A stretch of 9,263 nt of DNA, taken from contig JBBRTW010000278.1 of assembly GCA_038244055.1 (NCBI GenBank), forward strand, positions 1-9,263, given 5' to 3'. This stretch comes from DASPKW01 sp038244055. Lineage in GTDB: Bacteria > Planctomycetota > Phycisphaerae > Tepidisphaerales > Tepidisphaeraceae. The notes beneath the pieces were generated by a model. It was given only the letters and a program-made list of their open reading frames with translations, had not been told where the DNA came from and searched no databases. A program made the translations under genes and the position numbers. Below are positions 1 through 5,600 of the stretch, one piece after another; within the stretch, counting starts at the first letter, position 1, and each line of letters begins with the position of its first letter.

Positions 1-2
1 GC

Positions 3-2228
3 TTTCCGCTGGTTCATGGATCGATCGCCGGGGATGCGGAGGGCGATCGCGCGGAAGCGATTGCCGCCCGGTCGGATGGCGATCTTTTGCGCGGCTATCT
101 GGCGGGGAATTCGGCCGCGTTTGGCGAAATCGTCCACCGGCACGGGCCGATGGTGCATGGGGTTTGCCGGCGGGTGGTCGGATCCGCGCACGATGCGGAT
201 GATGCGTTTCAGGCGACATTTCTGGTGCTGGTGAAGAAGGCGCGCTCGGTCCGCCCGGCGGAGATGGTGGGGCGATGGCTGCATGGTGTGGCGTATCGCA
301 CCGCGCTGAAGGCAAGCACCCTGGCATCGCGGCGGCGGATGGAGGAGGCGCGTATGGCGGCGGAACGGGCATATGAATCGGAATCGGCGGCAAATTCGGC
401 GGCTAATTCTCCCGAGGAGTCGGCCCAGTGGAAGGATCTGCGCGGGCTTCTCGATGCGGAGATCGATCGTCTGCCGCGGCGGTTTCGCGCGGCGGTGGTG
501 GCCTGCGATCTGGAAGGATGCTCGCGCGATGAGGCGGCGCGGCGGTTGAATGTGTCGGCCGGGACTTTATCGAGCCGCCTGGCGCGGGGGCGGGAAAGGC
601 TGGCGGAAAAACTCACCCGGCGCGGTGTCGGCCTGGGGACGCGGGCAAGCGTGGTCTCGGCCGGCGCGATCATCAGCATGATGGGGGCGGAATCGGCAAA
701 GGCGGCGACGGTCTTCACGGCCGCGCCTACCCTGGCGGCGGGGGCAACCGGCGCGGCCAGCGGCGCGGTGGTGGCGGGGGTTGGCGTCGTTTCAGCGAAA
801 GCGGTCATTCTCAGCGAAGGAGTGTTGAAAGCCATGTTGATCGCGAAAGCAAAAATCGCGGCGATGATCCTGGTGGGCGCGGGCGTGGTGGGGACGGGCG
901 CGGCCGTCGCCACGAAGATGGCCCTGGCCGGGAAACCGGGTAACGAGCAGCCCGCCAAAGTGGATGGTGGAGGCAAAGGATTCAAAGGCGATAAATCGGA
1001 TTGGGTCAAGCCCGATGTCGCCGGGACGATCACGGAAGTAAAAGAGAACGGCGCGGTGCTGGTGGTGCAGACCTCCAAGGGCGGGAAGAATGAGCCTGCC
1101 GGCAGCGCGACGATTCGAGTTGCGCCGGAAACGCCCGCGACCTTCTCGGCGGTCGGCCCGGATGGGGATGCGCCGGCCGAGGGATATGGAGTGCAGGCGT
1201 GGCTGGAGGCGGGGTCGGCCGACAAGGTGGCGCGGGTTTCCTACATGGGGCGAGAGAGTTTCAAGCAGGTGACCGCCTCCGCCGATGTCGAAGGAAAAGT
1301 GGCGACAGTCAGCCCCGATGGCCGGCGGATCACGGTAAACGTTGGCGCGAAAGGAAAGGGCCAGGATCCGCAGACCCTCTCGATCAACCTGCCGCCGGCG
1401 GCGGGGATGAGTTTCTCCGGCGTCACCACGGGCGATGCCACGGTGCATGAGGAGATGAACGTGCAGTTGTGGCTGAACCCGAACGATCGCGAGAGCGCAT
1501 CGAGGGCGCGTTTCGGAGGGCGCGAGGAAGCCGCCAAGAAAGGCGCGGATAATGGGGCGGTGAGTTTGAGCGGGCCGGTGCAAGTGGTGGGCAATGGTGG
1601 GAAGGAAATCACGCTGCTCGGCAAGAGTGCAGTCAAAGGTCAGGAGCCGCCGGAGATCAAGATCAAGATTCCGGCCGATGCGAAGGTGATTTATTCGGGC
1701 GTCGGGCTGGATGGCGCAGCGCCGACGGAAGGATATCGCGCGCAGGTGTGGCTGGTCGAGGGATCGACGGATACGGCCGCCAAGGTCTTCTTCGATGGCA
1801 CGCCGGCCGACAAGCAGGCGGATGTTTCCGGGCCGGTGGTGGCGGTCGGCGCGGATGGCAATTCAATCACCGTGCAACTGCCGGCGCAGGTGAAGGGCGA
1901 TCAGGGCGAGCAGCGGGAGATTTCGCTGGTCGGCGCGAAGGTGGCTTATTTCGGTGTGGCCCGCGGTGAACTCAAGCCGACGGTCGGCTATCAGGCGCGG
2001 GTCTGGGCCGAAGCCGGCGCGCCCGGCGCGGCGGCCAGGGTGATGTTCATGAAGGCCGGCGATAAAGGCGGCGAGAAATTCCCCGGGGGATCGGGGAAAG
2101 GCGGAGAGAAAATCCCCGGCCTCGGCAAAGGCGACAAGGGAGGCGAGAAGGTTCCGGGCGGCCCGAATAAGGGCGAGAAAAAGGGCGATAAGGCTGAGCC
2201 CGATGACTTCAAATCCGGAGCGAAGTGA
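3..2228 (+). CDS. ECF-type RNA polymerase sigma factor with membrane-anchored C-terminal repeat extension (5' partial)
   Basis: Likely directs RNA polymerase to a specific promoter set while tethered to the membrane. The frame is open to the left edge with no in-frame ATG, GTG or TTG before a TTG at 87. Starting at 87 would cut the conserved DGDLLRGYL of sigma region 2 (codons from about 75), so the true start is probably outside the window. Residues below count from 87. Region 2 is residues 1-72 (AFGEIVHRHGPMV, HDADDAFQATFLVL, WLHGVAYRTALKA). Region 4 is about 117-178, with the helix-turn-helix around CSRDEAARRLNVSAGTLSSR. An Ala/Gly-rich stretch (185-240) and LSEGVLKAML precede a likely membrane helix (about 256-280); this linker is typical of planctomycete ECF factors. 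Residues 311-656 are four degenerate ~78-residue repeats, probably extracytoplasmic, and 657-713 are a Lys/Gly/Glu-rich tail. No separate anti-sigma gene follows, so the extension may itself be the sensor. The sigma assignment is firm; the function of the extension is inferred. Confidence 0.93.
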   Translation, partial: FPLVHGSIAGDAEGDRAEAIAARSDGDLLRGYLAGNSAAFGEIVHRHGPMVHGVCRRVVGSAHDADDAFQATFLVLVKKARSVRPAEMVGRWLHGVAYRTALKASTLASRRRMEEARMAAERAYESESAANSAANSPEESAQWKDLRGLLDAEIDRLPRRFRAAVVACDLEGCSRDEAARRLNVSAGTLSSRLARGRERLAEKLTRRGVGLGTRASVVSAGAIISMMGAESAKAATVFTAAPTLAAGATGAASGAVVAGVGVVSAKAVILSEGVLKAMLIAKAKIAAMILVGAGVVGTGAAVATKMALAGKPGNEQPAKVDGGGKGFKGDKSDWVKPDVAGTITEVKENGAVLVVQTSKGGKNEPAGSATIRVAPETPATFSAVGPDGDAPAEGYGVQAWLEAGSADKVARVSYMGRESFKQVTASADVEGKVATVSPDGRRITVNVGAKGKGQDPQTLSINLPPAAGMSFSGVTTGDATVHEEMNVQLWLNPNDRESASRARFGGREEAAKKGADNGAVSLSGPVQVVGNGGKEITLLGKSAVKGQEPPEIKIKIPADAKVIYSGVGLDGAAPTEGYRAQVWLVEGSTDTAAKVFFDGTPADKQADVSGPVVAVGADGNSITVQLPAQVKGDQGEQREISLVGAKVAYFGVARGELKPTVGYQARVWAEAGAPGAAARVMFMKAGDKGGEKFPGGSGKGGEKIPGLGKGDKGGEKVPGGPNKGEKKGDKAEPDDFKSGAK
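1017..2054 (+). repeat. Four degenerate ~78-residue modules in the sigma factor extension
   Basis: Within the sigma gene, four copies lie at about 1017-1250, 1287-1520, 1566-1799 and 1824-2054. Each opens with a V-x-G or S-G-P segment and a short beta-type run around a D/N-G turn (ENGAVLVV, PDGRRITV, GNGGKEITL, ADGNSITV). Each then has a hydrophilic Lys/Gly loop and a strand such as ATIRV or IKIKI. Each ends with a 'GY-x-x-Q-x-W-L/A-x-x-G' type segment followed by A-A/R-V-x-F/Y-x-G (EGYGVQAWLEAGS, NVQLWLNPND, EGYRAQVWLVEGS, VGYQARVWAEAG). The short linkers between copies are Lys/Ala-rich. The module probably forms a small beta-rich domain; I do not recognise a named family. Confidence 0.8.
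2055..2225 (+). other. Low-complexity Lys/Gly/Glu tail of the sigma factor with three GGEK-x-PG motifs
   Basis: The last 57 residues of the sigma protein are strongly hydrophilic. Three iterations, GGEKFPGG, GGEKIPGL and GGEKVPGG, are separated by GKG or GDKG spacers, and the tail ends with a Lys/Asp-rich stretch (KGEKKGDKAEPDD). It is likely disordered and positively charged. If the upstream hydrophobic segment spans the membrane, this tail lies outside the cytoplasm, where it could contact anionic wall or envelope polymers (inference). Confidence 0.7.
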
Positions 2229-2273
2229 ACTTGGGGGATGGGGTAAGATGAATAATATTGAGTTAGGGCGATA

Positions 2274-2295
2274 GGTCCCCGTCTGCGCTGGGACC
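2274..2295 (+). terminator. Weak terminator-like hairpin after the sigma gene
   Basis: GGTCCC and GGGACC form a perfect 6-bp stem around a 10-nt loop, beginning 46 nt after the sigma stop codon. The following sequence is T-enriched but interrupted and has no clean T-tract. It could be a weak intrinsic terminator or only an mRNA 3'-end structure. Confidence 0.35.
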
Positions 2296-2435
2296 GTTTC
2301 GATTGTTCGTCTTTGGACCGGGAAATGGCTTAATTTGCGACAAGGGCGAGCTCATAATGGAATAGATGTCTCAAATAATGGGTTGAACGGGTGCGTAGTT
2401 CCCCTACCGCTAATGGTCTTGTTCCGATAAATTCG

Positions 2436-2462
2436 TTGCTGGAGGGGCTGGGGATCAATAAT
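2436..2462 (+). promoter_or_regulatory. Possible sigma70-like promoter for the surface protein gene
   Basis: TTGCTG (2436-2441) is followed after 15 bp by AATAAT (2457-2462). The -10 matches five of six consensus bases, but the -35 matches only three and the spacer is short. The position, about 170 bp upstream of the ATG, would leave a long leader containing the inverted repeat at 2579-2592. An ECF-type promoter could equally be used. This is a tentative call. Confidence 0.18.
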
Positions 2463-2578
2463 GTCTTTTTTAAGTGCTGGCCGATTCTTCTTGCCGCGCG
2501 GTGCGCCAGGTTGTAGGGTTGAGCGTTTGCCGGTTCGTTTGCCTTGGAGCGTGGGTTTGGCGCAGGGAGATCGTGTTT

Positions 2579-2592
2579 CCGGACCCGTCCGG
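2579..2592. promoter_or_regulatory. Perfect inverted repeat, candidate operator or leader hairpin
   Basis: CCGGAC-CC-GTCCGG is a perfect 6-bp inverted repeat with a 2-bp centre, lying 40 bp upstream of the ATG at 2633. The spacing and symmetry fit a dimeric regulator site. In RNA the 2-nt loop would force at least one base pair open. No T-tract follows immediately, so a terminator is unlikely. Function is unknown. Confidence 0.35.
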
Positions 2593-2615
2593 CGTGGGTT
2601 TTCTTGCAGTTGCTT

Positions 2616-2625
2616 GAGAGGGAAG
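2616..2625 (+). promoter_or_regulatory. Ribosome binding site of the surface protein gene
   Basis: GAGAGGGAAG is a purine-rich Shine-Dalgarno-like stretch ending 7 nt before the ATG at 2633. It supports that codon as the start although the resulting protein has an unusually long region before its signal peptide core. Confidence 0.6.
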
Positions 2626-2632
2626 TAGTTTA

Positions 2633-5600
2633 ATGGAGTCGCAATCAATAGTTGCTGGCGGGGGAGGGCTCTCCGGTGCGCAGGGTGCCGGGTCGCCGAC
2701 GGCCCGGCGCGCGATCGGCGGTACCCGGTCCGGCCGGCGCAGCCGCGCCGGGCGGGCTTTATTGCGGGCCGCGGTCGGGGCGGCGCTGGCGGCCATGGGC
2801 GGGGCGGCGCGGGCGGAGGATGTGACCTGGGTGAGTGGCTTGGGCGGGCTCTGGAACGAGCCCTCCAATTGGAGCAGCGCTCCTTCGGTGCCCGGGGCGA
2901 CGGCCGATGTGACCATCGATGTCGCCGGCTCGCTGGTGGACATTACGATTCCCGGGGGCACCTACAGCATTCACAGCCTGATTTCGAACGAGCGATTGAT
3001 CGTTAATTCAGGCGAACTCAGTGTCGCCGCCGCGTCGCAGGCGAACGCGGATTTCGCGCTCTCCTCAAACGGCTCGAGGCTTTCCGGGGCGGGCAATTTT
3101 ACCATCAACTCCACCTCGACCTGGATCGACGAATCCTACATGAGCGGAACGGGCAAGACGATCGTCTCGGCCACGGGATCGATGGATATCCTGCCCGGCT
3201 CGTGGCAGAAGTATCTCAATCGCAGCTTCGATAACTTCGGCGCGATCAACTTCAAGTCGCTGTCGTCGCCGTACGGCACGATCAGCATGACCAACTCGAC
3301 CTTCACCAACAAGGTCGGCGCTACCTTCACGGCCATCCACGATTTGGATGGATTCATCTACGGCGAAGTGGGCATCAATTCCTTCCTCAACCAGGGAACG
3401 TTTCTCAAATCGGGGACGGCGACGCTGACGATCAATGGCGCGGGTGCCGCATCGACCGTTTTTCAGAACGATGGAAGCGTGGGCGTGCAGGCGGGAACGC
3501 TCAAGCTTCTCACCAGCGCCACCCATTCGGGATCGTTCGCCGTTTCCGCCGGCGCGACCCTCTGGTTCGAAGGTTCGCAGATCTTCACCGCGGCCTCCAC
3601 GGTCAATTCCAGCGGGAACGTGACCTTCCAAAACGGCGGGACAACTACCTTTGGCGGCAGTTTCGCTTCCACCGGCGTCTCCTTCTCCGGCGGTACCCAT
3701 ACCTTCAATGGCGGCATGGTCGCCAGCACGCTCTCGGCCATCAGCGGCACCACGCTCATCTTCAACGGCACCGCCACGGCCGGCGCGGCCACATTCGCCA
3801 GCGACATGACCATCGGCGGATCGGGCGTTCTCACCCTGACCGGCGCCAGCACCTGGACCGGTCCGGGAATCATGTCCGGTTCGGGCAAAACCGCCGTGGC
3901 CGCCGGCGCGACGCTGGACTTGATCGCATCGGGCAGCATCGGCAGAACGCTCGCCCGCACGCTGGAGAATTCCGGAACCATCAACTGGGGCGACGCGGGA
4001 CCCGGCGCGGCCATCACGCTCACCGGCGCGACGATCAACAACCTCGCCACCGGCATTTTCAACATCACCGGCGACAATTACGCGCTCACCGGCGCATCGG
4101 GCCTCAACTTATTCAACAACGCCGGATCGATCGCCAAGAGCGGCACGGGGTCGGCCACTTTCGGCGGTTCGGGCGGCTCGATCATCGGGCTGGTCAACTC
4201 CGGCACCGTGACCGTCAGCGCCGGGTTGCTCACCTTCGCCGGCGCGCTCAGCAATTCCGGCACGATCTCCCTTTCAGGCGGAACCATTGCCGCATCGCAG
4301 GGGATCGCCAACACGGGGCTGATCGATATCTCCGGCGGCGCGTTCAATCTCGGCGGCATCAACACCACCGCCCAACTCGGATCGGTGCATAATCCGGCCA
4401 CCATCGGGCAACTGAACATCCTCGGGACGCTGGACAACACCGGCGCGACTCTGGCTTTGACCAACAACGTCGGCTCGCTGCGCATGCTGGCCGGGAGCCA
4501 GTTGATCGGCGGAACGATTTCGACCTCGGCCGGGGCCAAACTGATCCAGGCGGGCTCGGCGACATTTGACGGGGTGACGCTTTCGGGCGCGGCGACGATG
4601 CGGTTCGAGGCCGATGGCACCTTCGTCAACGGGCTGACCCTGTCGGCCGGGGCGTCGTTCCTGCCGGAGGTGGATGCCAGCGCGAAACTGACTTTCACCG
4701 GCTCGCAGACCATTGCCGGCAGCGGGACGATTCAACCGGCCGGGACGAACGCGGCCGCGATTCTTACGCTCACCGCCGCAAGCGGCGGCACGCTGACGGT
4801 GGGTTCCAATATCACGATCAAGACGGCGGCGCAGGATATGATCGTGGGCTCGGCCGGCGCTTCGGTGACCTTCCTGGGCACGGCGCTGGCGGATGTGTCG
4901 GGGCGGACGCTGACCATCGCGGGCACGAGCGTGCAGAATTCGGGGACATTCGAGGCGAAAAATGGGGCGACGATCGACATCACCGGCGCACTGGCGAATC
5001 TTTCCGGCGGGACGCTCACGGGCGGGGCATGGCGCGCCTCGGCCGGTGGTGTGATCCGCGCAACCGGCGGCAACGTGACGGCCAATGCCGCGACGATCGT
5101 CCTCGACGGCGTCAATTCCCACTTCTACCAGGGCGCGGGCACCACCGATGCGCTGGTGAACCTGGCGCAGAACCTGGCGGCCGGCCAGATCTCGCTTCTC
5201 AACGGCAAAACGCTGACGACCGCCGGCGACCTGGTTAGCGCGGGGGCATTGACCATCGGCGTCAACAGCACGCTGACGATCCCCGGCACGCTTTCCGGCG
5301 CGGGCTCCGTGACCGTCAACGGCGCTTTGATGACCACCGCTTCGACGTTGGATGGAGCCTTCACCCTTAACAGCGGCACGCACTCGACGACGGCCGATTT
5401 CATCGTCGGAAACACATTGACGACGGCCACCTATACGCTGAGCGGCGGCACGCTGGCGGTCGGCGGATTCGCGACGATCGGCTACGGTGCCAGCGGCGCG
5501 GGAGTATTCACGCAGACGGCCGGCGCGTTCACTGCGGCGAAACAAATCTACATCGCATCGGGCGGGAGCAACACGTCGATCTTCAATCTGTCGGGTGGCA

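Larger units (their letters stand above)
2229..2632. other. 404-bp intergenic region between the sigma gene and the giant surface protein gene
   Basis: No convincing gene is seen here on either strand. The first half is visibly richer in A/T than the flanking genes (for example the stretch around 2249-2262 and 2326-2390), as expected of a promoter region. It holds a hairpin at 2274-2295, a weak promoter-like pair at 2436-2462, a perfect inverted repeat at 2579-2592 and the ribosome binding site at 2616-2625. The length and the separate hairpin suggest that the downstream gene has its own promoter and is not read through from the sigma gene. Confidence 0.6.

Noticed and set aside
2525..2543. 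Direct repeat GTTTGCC twice, 12 bp apart, upstream of the surface protein gene
   Set aside because: Seven bases repeated twice in GC-rich DNA is close to chance, and no promoter element is positioned relative to it.
2352..2648. 98-residue minus-strand frame covering much of the intergenic gap
   Set aside because: It starts at TTG, has no ribosome site, overlaps the start of the surface protein gene and shows no recognisable domain. The Lys/Arg/Pro-rich translation looks like non-coding DNA.
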